From Bacillota bacterium (GTDB taxonomy: Bacteria > Bacillota > Clostridia > Lachnospirales > Lachnospiraceae), in NCBI GenBank assembly GCA_902363515.1, contig CABJAN010000008.1:1-64000 (forward strand): a DNA stretch of 64,000 nt, written 5' to 3'. The notes under the pieces were generated by a model. That model was not told where the DNA came from, did no database searches, and worked only from the letters and a program-made list of their open reading frames with translations. The translations under genes and the position numbers were made by a program. This document shows, in pieces, positions 53,765 to 63,063 of this stretch (positions are counted from its first letter, which is position 1; each line of letters begins with the position of its first letter).

Positions 53765-54828
53765 AGCAGTTCCTCCCCTGATTCTAACAATGCCTCTATA
53801 CCAAGACGGAGAATCTTCTCCTCCTCTTCTGTAAGATGTTCAATATCAAAAGACCGAATATACTCTTCCAGTACACTGCCCTCATACTCTTCTAAAAGCT
53901 GACTAATGGAATAAGCTCTGTGAGTGTGGTCCTCCAGGCTTACAAGATTTCCCAGCCTTTTCAAGCTTTCCGGCAGAAACTCCGTATGCTTCCCACGTAT
54001 TCCTTCCAGAAAAATGGTGTAAATATGATGCCTTCCATGCTCCTCCAGAATTCTTTCTATCCCATTTTCCAGAGCTACCTGGGTGGTTCTTTCTGTGACC
54101 TGCAGCTTAAATCTTTTATACTCCCGCACAGAATAAGGCACAAAGGCAATTCTTGTGCCATCTTTGCTACATTCTCCTTTGATAAATCCATGATGTCCTG
54201 TTTCGTTTTTGTCCAGAGGTTCCAGAGACCCCGGATACGCCAGATAATTTTCTTCCAGAATCTGCGGCTTATGAATGTGACCCAGAGCAATATAGTCAAA
54301 ACCAGACCTGCGAAAAGTATCTGCACTCATAGGAATATGCTTTTCATCCCCTCCATGAGCCAGGAGAATGTTCCATGGCATGGGACTGTCTTTTGGCACC
54401 TTTATTTCATCATAAAGAGGACTGGAAATTTCCCGGCTGTAATAGCTAAATCCCCAGACTCTGGTTTTCAGTTCCGGGAAATCCACATAGGCAAGCTTTT
54501 CTTCTTCCAGCCAATGCACATTGGGCGCCCACGCAATTCGCCTGGAAGGTAACTCTCCTTTGATATAATCATGATTTCCTGCAATCAGAACAATCTGCAC
54601 CTTTGAAATAGACGCAAAGAGAGCGTTTACTTCTTTTAATTCTCTGGTAAGGGGCTGTCTGTGGAATAAATCTCCTGCAATGAGAAACAGGCTGGCATTT
54701 TCTCTGCCAGCCTGCTGTATCACTTTCTTGAAGCTTTCCCAGATTTCCCGGCTTCTGTCCTCACTCCAGGGACAGCCTTTGTCCGGCTGCATGCCCAAAT
54801 GAACATCTGCAATATGGAAAAATCTCAT
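53761..54828 (-). CDS. Metallophosphoesterase, SbcD/YhaO-like nuclease
   Basis: The 355-residue calcineurin-type nuclease begins MRFFHIADVHLGMQPD, then has LIAGDLFHRQ, LIAGNHDY, LLAHGG and ALGHIHKPQ metal motifs. It is the SbcD/Mre11-like partner for the ATPase encoded next. The pair overlaps by 4 bases. It would degrade abnormal DNA ends. Confidence 0.88.
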   Translation of the reverse strand: MRFFHIADVHLGMQPDKGCPWSEDRSREIWESFKKVIQQAGRENASLFLIAGDLFHRQPLTRELKEVNALFASISKVQIVLIAGNHDYIKGELPSRRIAWAPNVHWLEEEKLAYVDFPELKTRVWGFSYYSREISSPLYDEIKVPKDSPMPWNILLAHGGDEKHIPMSADTFRRSGFDYIALGHIHKPQILEENYLAYPGSLEPLDKNETGHHGFIKGECSKDGTRIAFVPYSVREYKRFKLQVTERTTQVALENGIERILEEHGRHHIYTIFLEGIRGKHTEFLPESLKRLGNLVSLEDHTHRAYSISQLLEEYEGSVLEEYIRSFDIEHLTEEEEKILRLGIEALLESGEELL

Positions 54829-54845
54829 GGTACTCCTTTTCTCTC

Positions 54846-56237
54846 TTATAATTCACAATTGTTTACAGTTCTTGGGAATGGAATTACGTCACGAATATTC
54901 TGCATACCTGTCAGATACATTACGCAGCGCTCAAAGCCCAGACCAAAACCAGCATGACGGGTAGAACCGTATTTACGCAGGTCTAAATAGAAGTCATAGT
55001 CTTCTTTTTTCAATCCCAGCTCATCCATTCTTGCACAAAGCTTCTCATAAGAATCCTCTCTCTGGCTTCCTCCGATGATTTCTCCGATTCCAGGAACCAG
55101 ACAGTCCATAGCTGCAACTGTCTTGTTATCCTCATTGAGCTTCATATAAAAGGCTTTGATTTCCTTTGGATAGTCTGTAACAAAAACAGGACGTTTGTAT
55201 ACCTGCTCAGTCAGGTATCTCTCATGCTCTGTCTGTAAATCACAGCCCCAATATACCTTGTAATCAAACTTATCGTTTGCTTTTTCCAGAATTTCAATGG
55301 CTTCTGTGTAAGTGACATGGCCAAATTCAGAGTTTAACACATGGTTTAATCTATCCAGAAGTCCTTTATCAATGAAAGAGTTAAAGAAGTTCATTTCTTC
55401 CGGCGCATGTTCCAGCACATAGCGGATGACATATTTCAGCATATTTTCTGCTAGCGCCATGTTGTCATCTAAGTCTGCAAAGGCCATTTCCGGCTCAATC
55501 ATCCAGAACTCTGCTGCATGACGGGTTGTATTGGAGTTTTCTGCTCGGAAGGTTGGTCCGAAGGTATAAATGTTACGGAATGCCTGCGCGTAAGTTTCAC
55601 CATTTAACTGACCGCTTACGGTAAGGTTGGTTGGCTTTCTGAAGAAATCCTGTGTGAAATCCACTTTTCCTTCTTCTGTTTTCGGAATATCATTTAAGTC
55701 CATGGTGGTTACCTGGAACATTTCACCTGCACCTTCACAGTCACTTCCTGTAATCAGCGGAGTATGAACATATACAAATCCTCTCTCCTGGAAGAACTGA
55801 TGGATTGCAAAAGCAATCAGAGAACGTACACGGAACACTGCCTGGAAGGTATTGGTTCTTGGTCTTAAATGAGAAATGGTTCTCAAATATTCCATGGAAT
55901 GACGCTTCTTCTGCAAAGGATAATCTGCTGCAGAATCTCCCTCAACGGAAATCTCTGTTGCCTGGATTTCAAAAGGCTGTTTTGCCTGAGGTGTTGGAAC
56001 TAAAGTTCCTTTTACAATAATTGCTGCCCCCACATTTAATTTAGAAATCTCCTGAAAATTTTCCATGGTATCATGGTAAACCACCTGGAGAGTTTCAAAA
56101 AAACTTCCGTCATGAAGTACAATGAATCCGAAGGTCTTAGAATCCCGGACGCTTCTCACCCAGCCGCCTACAGTGATTTCTTTGTCCAGATACTGCTCTG
56201 TGTCTTTGTAAATCTCTTTTACTGTTGTTAACTGCAT
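54846..56237 (-). CDS. asnS: Asparaginyl-tRNA synthetase
   Basis: AsnS charges tRNA-Asn. The 463-residue class IIb enzyme has an N-terminal OB-fold ([25 protein letters not shown]), motif 2 [24 protein letters not shown] and motif 3 [15 protein letters not shown]. Start 56237 ([12 protein letters not shown]) has AGAAGGAG upstream. No T-box was seen in the short leader. Confidence 0.96.
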   Translation of the reverse strand: MQLTTVKEIYKDTEQYLDKEITVGGWVRSVRDSKTFGFIVLHDGSFFETLQVVYHDTMENFQEISKLNVGAAIIVKGTLVPTPQAKQPFEIQATEISVEGDSAADYPLQKKRHSMEYLRTISHLRPRTNTFQAVFRVRSLIAFAIHQFFQERGFVYVHTPLITGSDCEGAGEMFQVTTMDLNDIPKTEEGKVDFTQDFFRKPTNLTVSGQLNGETYAQAFRNIYTFGPTFRAENSNTTRHAAEFWMIEPEMAFADLDDNMALAENMLKYVIRYVLEHAPEEMNFFNSFIDKGLLDRLNHVLNSEFGHVTYTEAIEILEKANDKFDYKVYWGCDLQTEHERYLTEQVYKRPVFVTDYPKEIKAFYMKLNEDNKTVAAMDCLVPGIGEIIGGSQREDSYEKLCARMDELGLKKEDYDFYLDLRKYGSTRHAGFGLGFERCVMYLTGMQNIRDVIPFPRTVNNCEL

Positions 56238-56321
56238 ATGTCTGTCTCCTTCTCTGTATTTTATCAGCACAAATGCTGAGATTTATTGCCATTTCTGGTG
56301 CCGTGACACCGATTTCTTTCT

Positions 56322-56350
56322 AGTATATCTCATTGGCCTGTTCAGTGCAA
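56322..56350 (-). promoter_or_regulatory. asnS promoter
   Basis: On the minus strand TTGCAC (56345-56350) and TATACT (56322-56327) are separated by 17 bases, about 85 bases before the asnS ATG. The leader contains two short hairpins (GGTGTCACGGCACC; CAGCATTTGTGCTG) but no T-box core. Confidence 0.7.
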
Positions 56351-56384
56351 GGATAAAGTGCTGATTTCACACAGGTCTTCTGCT

Positions 56385-57503
56385 TTACATTAAATTCTCC
56401 GGATTCAATCCCTCTAACTCCGGCACCACAAACCGTCCGTCCTTGCGCACCAGAACATCATCAAAGTACATTTCTCCACCGCCGTATTCCGGTCTTTGAA
56501 TCAGCACCAAATCCCAGTGAATAGCTGAATGGTTTCCGTTTGGCGCCTCGTTTTCATAGCATCTGCCCGGAGTGATATGGATAGAGCCCTGGATTTTCTC
56601 ATCAAATAAAGTGTCCTTCATAGGGTACAGCACATTTGGATTTACACCAATGGCAAACTCTCCAATATAACGGGCTCCTTCATCAATATCCAGCACTTTG
56701 TTGATTCTCTCTGTATCATTGGCTGTAGCTTTCACAATCTTTCCGTCCTTAAATTCAAAGGAAATATTTTCATAGGTAAAGCCCTGGAATGCAGATGGAG
56801 TGTTATAAGTCAAAGTTCCGTTTATGGAATCTCTTACTGGTGCTGTAAAGATTTCTCCATCTGGAATATTACATTCGCCGCTGCATGGAATCACCGGAAT
56901 GTCTTTGATAGAAAACGTAAGGTCTGTGCCAGGTCCTGTGATTCTTACTTTGTCTGTGCGCTCCATATATTTCACCAATGGCTCCATAGCCTTTGCCATT
57001 TTTTCGTAATCTACTGTACACACATCAAAATAAAAGTCTTCAAAAGCTTCCTGACTGGTATTGGAAAGCTGAGCCATAGATGCGTTTGGATATCTCAAAA
57101 CCACCCATTTTGTTTTTGGCACACGGATATTCCCATGAACCGGTGTGCTGTAATAGGTTTCATACAGATTCAGCTTTTCTGCAGGCACATCTGCTTTTTC
57201 AGATACATTGTCACCACCGCGGATTCCAATATAGCAGTCCATCTTAGCCATTTCTGCACCGTCAATTTCTGCCATAAGCTGTAACTGTTCCTTTGTACAG
57301 CCCAGCAACATTTCTCTGTCCATCTGCGGGTCTGTGAAATGTGGAAATGGAATTCCCCCTGCCTCATAAATTTCTTTCATTAATTGTCTTGCCAGAGGTT
57401 TGGTATCTTGTCCTACATAATTAAGATATACCTTTTCCCCTTTCTGCACTCTGCAGGAATGATGCACCAATATTTTTGCCAGTTTTTTAATTCTTTCGTC
57501 CAT
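56385..57503 (-). CDS. Aminopeptidase, M29 family
   Basis: The 372-residue enzyme has the thermophilic-aminopeptidase (M29) pattern: MDERIKKLAKILVHHSCRVQKGEKVYLN, CSGECNIPDGEIFTAPV (Glu metal ligands), DEGARYIGEFAIGVNP and GNHSAIHWDLVLIQ (His/Asp ligands). It uses two metal ions to release N-terminal residues. No signal peptide, so cytoplasmic. Confidence 0.92.
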   Translation of the reverse strand: MDERIKKLAKILVHHSCRVQKGEKVYLNYVGQDTKPLARQLMKEIYEAGGIPFPHFTDPQMDREMLLGCTKEQLQLMAEIDGAEMAKMDCYIGIRGGDNVSEKADVPAEKLNLYETYYSTPVHGNIRVPKTKWVVLRYPNASMAQLSNTSQEAFEDFYFDVCTVDYEKMAKAMEPLVKYMERTDKVRITGPGTDLTFSIKDIPVIPCSGECNIPDGEIFTAPVRDSINGTLTYNTPSAFQGFTYENISFEFKDGKIVKATANDTERINKVLDIDEGARYIGEFAIGVNPNVLYPMKDTLFDEKIQGSIHITPGRCYENEAPNGNHSAIHWDLVLIQRPEYGGGEMYFDDVLVRKDGRFVVPELEGLNPENLM

Positions 57504-57535
57504 GTTAAAAATCTCCTTTTTGTTTTACCTTATTT

Positions 57536-59989
57536 TTATTCTATATCTTCCATATAACAAAGAAAGACATTCCCATTTTCTTCAAAAGTTTTCTTGCTGT
57601 CTTTTAATCCCATTGGTTCGGTTTTCTGGGTCTGCGGGTCATACAAATACGTATTATACAGGTCAAATCCCACAATCACCCTGGCCTGTCCATCCTTACT
57701 TCTGGTAATGACCGGCCTCTGATAACTGATTTCATACAAAATCTGATCCAGAGTACATCCTGTAAGATCTGCCACAGTTCCCATATTTCTTACCTCTTCC
57801 TTTAGCGTATTCGGGTCTAATGGCGCTGCTTTTACTGCTTCCGGAATATCACTCAGGGAAATATCCCCCTGATCCTTTGCATTGCCCCTCTCCCAGATAT
57901 ACTGCTGCTTCTGATTTAATACAACCCCCATATTTTCGTCTGCTGCCTGTACTGCTTTGGCTGCATTTTCATAAATCCCCCATAGTTTTCCCATGGCGTA
58001 AACATAATATGCTTCTTCGCCGGTTTCCTTTTGCTCCATATTCAGCACATTATCTCTGGAGCTTTCCATAAACTTTGCTTCTGTAGTCAATGGTTCCTGA
58101 ACATCTGTCTTGGCAAACTGGATACCCGTAATATTAGCCTGACGCTCTGTAGTCAGCATTACTACGGAAAAAGTTTCATCCTTTTTATCCCGGACATTAT
58201 TCAAAATCTGTTCGCTGCCTGCAGGTGTATAGGTATCGCCTTCTTTCTTTCCACGCTCCAACTGGATAAGATTATCCTGGAAAAGCACATTCATAATGTA
58301 ATATCCGTCCCGGCTGTAGCTTTTCTTCACCTCGCCCTGGCTGTTCTGAATGCGGATTTCATACATGGCAAACTGCGTCTCGTCACCATTTCTCCTGATA
58401 TCCTCTTCTTTTGCCAGGCCATAAACCATATCGTTATTAATAAAACCAAATAACCGGATTTTTGTTCCTCCATCAGCGCTGATTTCCTGCTGTTTTCCTG
58501 TTTCCAAATCCAGCAGCACAATCTTATCGGTATTATATGGATCCATTCCCTCCATCCAGGCTGCATATCTGCTGTTTTCTGATACATAGAAGCAGTCTTT
58601 TTTCATACCTTCCTGTAAAGCCTTATAGCTCTTATCTTCCATTTGGAACTGATAAAGCGTATCGGAAAGAAGAAGATACAGTTTTCCGTCTTTACTTACA
58701 TATGCGAACTCTTCAATATCCTGCTTCAGAAATTCAAAGGCTTTCGTACTGGACAGGAAAAACTTTTCCTCAATAACATTCTGGTCTGCATTATAATGAT
58801 ACACAGCAGTTCCTACCTCGCCTTCATGGTCTCCACGGTTCATATAACCATACAAAATAAAGTCCACATCCCCGTTTTTACTCACCCTGACAATTTTCAC
58901 ATCATGCTGCGCATGATCGTTTCGTTCATCATTACTTCCAGTGTCCCGGAAACTGAAAATCCGAATCAATTTATTGGTTTTCACATTATAAGACCACAAA
59001 TCTCCCTGCTGGACAAAAGCTACCAGATTACCACTGGTATCTGCCTTGTACTGGATATTATTGTCTGTAACACCCAGATTCAGCCTTCCCCCGGCTACAA
59101 TGGTCTGATCCATGGTGAGAATCTGCTTTGCAGAACGGTGAAAATCCAACAGCCGCACCCGCGTCTGGTCATAACGCATCCTGAAAAATTCCTCTACCTG
59201 ATACCGCTCAATTTCTCCTTCTCCATTCTCTGCTGTAATATAATAAGTAATGGACAAACTTCCTGTATTTTCATTAATATCCTTAATAGAAGGAATACCC
59301 GGTCTGCTGATTTCCGGCGCCAGATCTCCCCAGGATACCATGTTCAGGCCTGCGTGAATATTCAAATCATAAAAACTGTTATTTCCAGGAGAATCATCTG
59401 ACTCCAGATAGGTGCTTAAATCTCCTTTTTCATCCTGACTCACTGCCTTCTGATAAAAACTGTTTACAAAATCCACGTATTTCTCTGTACTAAGCCCTGC
59501 TCTTTGAATCACTCTGGTATAATAATTCCAGCTCCCTGCATCTGTGTTTAAGGTAAACATCAAAGTATATTCCTGATTCATAAGAATAGATTTCTTCAAG
59601 GTAAACTCAGCAGTTAGGGTCCCGTCTTCCTGCTCCTGGAATTTTTTAATTTTATTATTCTCAATTACCTTGCTGCCATCTGAAGACTTGATTTCATACA
59701 CCAGGCTTTCGATTTCTCTTCCGTATGGCGTAATACTGACAGCCAGAGTTTTATCCGTTCCCAGTGGTGTCAGTGTATCTCTCATGTAATCAGTCTCCAT
59801 ATTTCTGGCATAACCATACATACGGTTCACCTCTGTGTCCCCAAGAAGCATAGCCATACAGGGAATTTCCGGAGTCTGGAAATCAGTTCTGTTATCTGTA
59901 TTCTCACTGTTCATAAGACAGCTAAATCCTGCCACTCCTCCTATAAAAATCAGGAAGAGTACAATTATTCTGCGTATTATCTTCCTCAT
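57536..59989 (-). CDS. Large envelope-anchored protein with beta-propeller-like repeats and C39-like tail
   Basis: The 817-residue protein has an N-terminal hydrophobic anchor (about 6-27; FLIFIGGVAGFSC may be a lipobox) and a large extracytoplasmic part. The middle (about 320-590) has repeated beta motifs such as GNLVAFVQQGDLWSYN and ENSRYAAWMEGMDP, as in propeller proteins. The last 100 residues (LDQILYEISYQRPVITRS then VIVGFDLYNTYLYDP) resemble the C39-like peptidase fold but lack the catalytic Cys. ATG 59989 overlaps the methyltransferase stop. Function unknown. Confidence 0.6.
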   Translation of the reverse strand: MRKIIRRIIVLFLIFIGGVAGFSCLMNSENTDNRTDFQTPEIPCMAMLLGDTEVNRMYGYARNMETDYMRDTLTPLGTDKTLAVSITPYGREIESLVYEIKSSDGSKVIENNKIKKFQEQEDGTLTAEFTLKKSILMNQEYTLMFTLNTDAGSWNYYTRVIQRAGLSTEKYVDFVNSFYQKAVSQDEKGDLSTYLESDDSPGNNSFYDLNIHAGLNMVSWGDLAPEISRPGIPSIKDINENTGSLSITYYITAENGEGEIERYQVEEFFRMRYDQTRVRLLDFHRSAKQILTMDQTIVAGGRLNLGVTDNNIQYKADTSGNLVAFVQQGDLWSYNVKTNKLIRIFSFRDTGSNDERNDHAQHDVKIVRVSKNGDVDFILYGYMNRGDHEGEVGTAVYHYNADQNVIEEKFFLSSTKAFEFLKQDIEEFAYVSKDGKLYLLLSDTLYQFQMEDKSYKALQEGMKKDCFYVSENSRYAAWMEGMDPYNTDKIVLLDLETGKQQEISADGGTKIRLFGFINNDMVYGLAKEEDIRRNGDETQFAMYEIRIQNSQGEVKKSYSRDGYYIMNVLFQDNLIQLERGKKEGDTYTPAGSEQILNNVRDKKDETFSVVMLTTERQANITGIQFAKTDVQEPLTTEAKFMESSRDNVLNMEQKETGEEAYYVYAMGKLWGIYENAAKAVQAADENMGVVLNQKQQYIWERGNAKDQGDISLSDIPEAVKAAPLDPNTLKEEVRNMGTVADLTGCTLDQILYEISYQRPVITRSKDGQARVIVGFDLYNTYLYDPQTQKTEPMGLKDSKKTFEENGNVFLCYMEDIE

Positions 59990-61173
59990 CTGCAACCTTC
60001 CTTATCTGTTTCAAAAAGTAATTTCTCAAGAGACGGCTGCACATGAAAAGCCTGTACACACTCTTTCCATGCTTTCTGCTGCTGCAAATCCTGCTTTCTC
60101 TGCGGATTCTTCACAGCACGTATGAGCAGATTCTTCGGTGTATGTTCCATATCAATAAATTCCAGAATCTGCGTGTCATAACCGGCTGTGGTAAGCATTT
60201 GCGCCCGCAGTCCGTCTGTGAGAAGAGCCGCAAAACGCTCTTTCAAAATACCATATTCCAGGACAGGCGCTAACATTTCATTCTCTACCTGTCTGTTTAA
60301 CTCATGCTGGCAGCATGGCACGGACAAAATGACAGAAGCATTCCACTTCACTGCCTTTGCCAGGGCATAATCTGTGGCAGTGTCACAGGCATGCAGAGTT
60401 ACCACCATATCCACCTGGTCTGTGCCCTCATAAGAAGCAATATCTCCCTGTAAAAATTCCAGCTTATCATACCCGTATTTTTCTGCCAGATGACTGCAAT
60501 GTTCAATAACATCCTCTTTCAGATCCAGCCCTGTCACCCGGATATCATAATGGTTCAGCACCTTTAAATAGTAATACATGGCAAAGGTCAGGTAAGATTT
60601 CCCACAGCCAAAGTCAATAATGCGTATCTCTCTGTCTTTAGGAAGCTTTGGCAGGATATCCCGCATAAATTCCAGGAAACGGTTAAGCTGCTTAAATTTA
60701 TCGTATCTGGAATGCTTTACCTTGCCATCCTGGCTCATAACCCCCAGGTCAACCAGCCACGGAACAGGAACCCCTTCCTGTAAAAGATATTGCTTGCTGC
60801 GGTTATGGGAAAGCATAGGGATAAAATCTTCCCTGTTCTTTCCCTGGGCATTCTGCACTTTTGTTTTTATGCTCATTCTGCCTTTTTTGCTCACCAGAAC
60901 TGTTCCCCGTACTTTTACACTCTCCAACTGGAGCTGACGGAAATTTTCCTCCATTTCTGTACAAAGACAGGAAATCAGTTCTTCTTTTCCATAATTTTTG
61001 TGAATCTCTTTGGTTCCCTCTGTGCGGGTCACCTGATACCACAGTTGTCCTTTCAACAGTACAGGACGTACCTGCAATTTCGATGCCCCTTCTTTTTTTC
61101 TGGCATTACTAATGAGAATCCTCTGAAAACCTTCTTCTATATTTTTTTCTAAAAATTCCTTTAATTCGGTCAT
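59986..61173 (-). CDS. Class I SAM-dependent methyltransferase (METTL25/GSTCD-like)
   Basis: The 395-residue protein has an N-terminal domain of about 165 residues, then a Rossmann methyltransferase with motif I RIIDFGCGKSYLTFA, LHACDTATDYALA and SVPCCQHELNRQ. These last motifs typify the METTL25/GSTCD-type family, with unknown or RNA substrates. A frame overlap couples it to the envelope protein. Confidence 0.78.
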   Translation of the reverse strand: MTELKEFLEKNIEEGFQRILISNARKKEGASKLQVRPVLLKGQLWYQVTRTEGTKEIHKNYGKEELISCLCTEMEENFRQLQLESVKVRGTVLVSKKGRMSIKTKVQNAQGKNREDFIPMLSHNRSKQYLLQEGVPVPWLVDLGVMSQDGKVKHSRYDKFKQLNRFLEFMRDILPKLPKDREIRIIDFGCGKSYLTFAMYYYLKVLNHYDIRVTGLDLKEDVIEHCSHLAEKYGYDKLEFLQGDIASYEGTDQVDMVVTLHACDTATDYALAKAVKWNASVILSVPCCQHELNRQVENEMLAPVLEYGILKERFAALLTDGLRAQMLTTAGYDTQILEFIDMEHTPKNLLIRAVKNPQRKQDLQQQKAWKECVQAFHVQPSLEKLLFETDKEGCR

Positions 61174-61266
61174 ATTTCTCCCTTGTATTCTATATTTCCC
61201 CTTGATTTACAGGCAACGCCCGCAGTTCAGTTCTATTGTAAAAGTTTTACTCAAAAACCGCAAGCC

Positions 61267-61656
61267 CTAAAAAAATCTTCTGCACCGATTTCTCCTGCAT
61301 CTCCTGCAATGCATTTCCTGGCAAAATAAGGTACTTACCAGTTCTCCTAAAAAATCCCAATCCATAGAATCTCTTCTTCTCTCAGACGTCTGCATTTGTC
61401 TGTTCGCCTCTATTTTTTCGCAGATTCCCCGGCACACCCGTTCAATCTCCTGTTTATCCGGATATTCATCATAAATAAAACTGCCTTCATAGTCCAGACG
61501 GTCACAGGCATCTTCCACATAAGACTGCACCATAGCAGCCTTGTGGGGATAATAGGAATGCATCAGAATTTTATCCTCTGTTATCGGCGCTTCCTGGGTA
61601 TAGAGCCGGCCTTTTCCTGCTGTCTGATAAAAAAAATCTTCTTTTCTATATGTCAT
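61267..61656 (-). CDS. Conserved small protein with Cys/Arg-rich tail
   Basis: The 129-residue protein starts MTYRKEDFFYQTAGKGRLYTQ and has KILMHSYYPHKAAMVQSYVEDACDRLDYEGSFIYDEYPD. The tail CQEMHCRRCRRNRCRRFF is basic and cysteine-rich and may bind nucleic acid or metal. I have seen similar short hypothetical proteins in Lachnospiraceae but no function. Confidence 0.6.
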   Translation of the reverse strand: MTYRKEDFFYQTAGKGRLYTQEAPITEDKILMHSYYPHKAAMVQSYVEDACDRLDYEGSFIYDEYPDKQEIERVCRGICEKIEANRQMQTSERRRDSMDWDFLGELVSTLFCQEMHCRRCRRNRCRRFF

Positions 61657-61772
61657 ATATCACGATTTCCTTTCTGTCCTAAATTTACACTAATACTCAT
61701 ATCTCTTAACAATATATGCTTCTATGAAGAAATGGTTCACTGATAGCAACAGTACAATGGCACCATAGCAAA

Positions 61773-61813
61773 AGAGCATATCACATGAACCTCTTAATGG
61801 TTTGTGATATGCT
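61773..61813 (-). terminator. Terminator downstream of the Rpn pseudogene
   Basis: GAGCATATCACA and TGTGATATGCTC form a perfect 12-bp stem. On the minus strand TTTTG follows. It lies 17 bases after the pseudogene stop. Confidence 0.75.
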
Positions 61814-61829
61814 CCTGAACTTTATAGAA

Positions 61830-62658
61830 TTATTTATCTGTACTTTCTTCCTTTAATTTTTGCACAGTTTCCAAAGGAAGTCCGATACGTTCTGCAATTA
61901 CCTCTACTGTCAAAATATCAAGAAGATTTTTGGCATTTTCTAATTTTGCTTTTTCTGCGCCAATACCTTCCCCTTCTTCAACTCCGTTTTGAAACAATTT
62001 CTGCCCTAATCTGGTCATTTTCATCATCTCCTCAATTTCTTCCATTTCTACAGATTCCAAAAACTTATCTGCCATCGCATAAATCACCGCCTCTAATTTA
62101 CTTTTCTCTTCTGTTTTTAAACACGCAGATTCCGAAACAATATGATACGCAGACTTAATGCGTTCTTTCAGTACTGACTCCCCACCCATTAGTGGAGTCA
62201 ATACCAGACGCAGCAATTCTTCTCTGGTAATTTTCTCCCCGGTTTTGAGCTTTTCCTGCAGTTCCTGAAGCAGAATATCTGCATTGTCATTCTGCATAAT
62301 AATAGGAACCACCCTATAGGTATTTACACCTTCTGAAAATTCTGTTACCGGATTCTTAATCTTACCGGAATACAGCACATAAGTAGTGTTTCAATCCCGG
62401 TACACCTTCATTAGAACTCTGAAACTCAAAGTGTTTCCAGCTTCCGTCTTCCATAACCAGATTCATATCCTGATATCCTTTTCGGATTTCAATATAAACA
62501 GACTCTGTCGGCGCGATAGATTTCACCTTTCCATGAATTCCCCAGTAAGGAAGCAAATCTTCCGCAAAATATTGCATAACCACCTTCATTGCCGCATCTT
62601 CATGTTGAGCTGCCTGTTTCTTTGTCTTTTGTACGCACTTTTTTCTCTCATTTCCCAT
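61830..62658 (-). pseudogene. Rpn-family PD-(D/E)XK nuclease/transposase gene, frameshifted with internal deletion
   Basis: Two adjacent frames continue the same protein. The 5' frame (62362-62658) has MGNERKKCVQKTKKQ and VMEDGSWKHFEFQSSN as its ExK-like site, ending VPGLKHYLCAVFR. The 3' frame (61830-62378) continues TYVLYSGKIKNP in another reading frame, then NTYRVVPIIMQN, a helical middle and GVEEGEGIGAEKAKLENAKN. About 15-20 codons between VPGLK and TYVLYSGKIK appear deleted, which shifts the frame. It is a decayed relative of the gene at 31113-32051. Confidence 0.75.
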
Positions 62659-62884
62659 CCGTTTTCCTTTCCGCAGGATTTTAAGAGAATGCTTTCCTTA
62701 TACTATACCAAAAACCTATAACACAGACAATGTATTCCTGCTTATTTTATTACTCTGCTTTTATTTCTAAGGATTCTTTGACGAACTGTCTTCTGAAAAT
62801 TATATTTTAGATATTGAAGTCTCACATTTATGTGAAACAAGAATAGATATTTTGTCTCTGATACAACTTTGAACCGGAATGATT

Positions 62885-62923
62885 TTCTCTATGTACATTC
62901 TCTATGTACATTCTCTGTGTAAA
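62885..62923. repeat. Three tandem copies of a 13-bp unit
   Basis: TTCTCTATGTACA occurs twice exactly at 62885-62897 and 62898-62910, and once with two changes at 62911-62923. Confidence 0.75.
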
Positions 62924-62981
62924 TTCAGTTTAATCTGCTTTTTCAGTTCTGTCAACAAAATTTCTATAAAATATTTTAACA

Positions 62982-63035
62982 CAAAAAAGCAGCCTCTACT
63001 CCGCATATATACCTTGAGCAGGACTGCTTTCTCTG
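62982..63035 (-). terminator. Terminator of the GH3 gene
   Basis: On the minus strand AAAGCAG and CTGCTTTTTT pair around a large loop that contains further pairing, 30 bases after the stop codon. Confidence 0.55.
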
Positions 63036-63063
63036 TATTACAAATAAGTATCTATTTTTTCTT

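Larger units (their letters stand above)
62659..63063. other. Intergenic region between the Rpn pseudogene and the GH3 gene
   Basis: About 400 AT-rich bases with no convincing gene. Contains the 13-bp tandem repeat at 62885-62923 and the terminator near 62982-63035. Confidence 0.5.

Noticed and set aside
56238..56384. T-box riboswitch in the asnS leader
   Set aside because: The leader is only about 85 bases from the -10 to the ATG and lacks the conserved T-box antiterminator core; two small hairpins remain unexplained.
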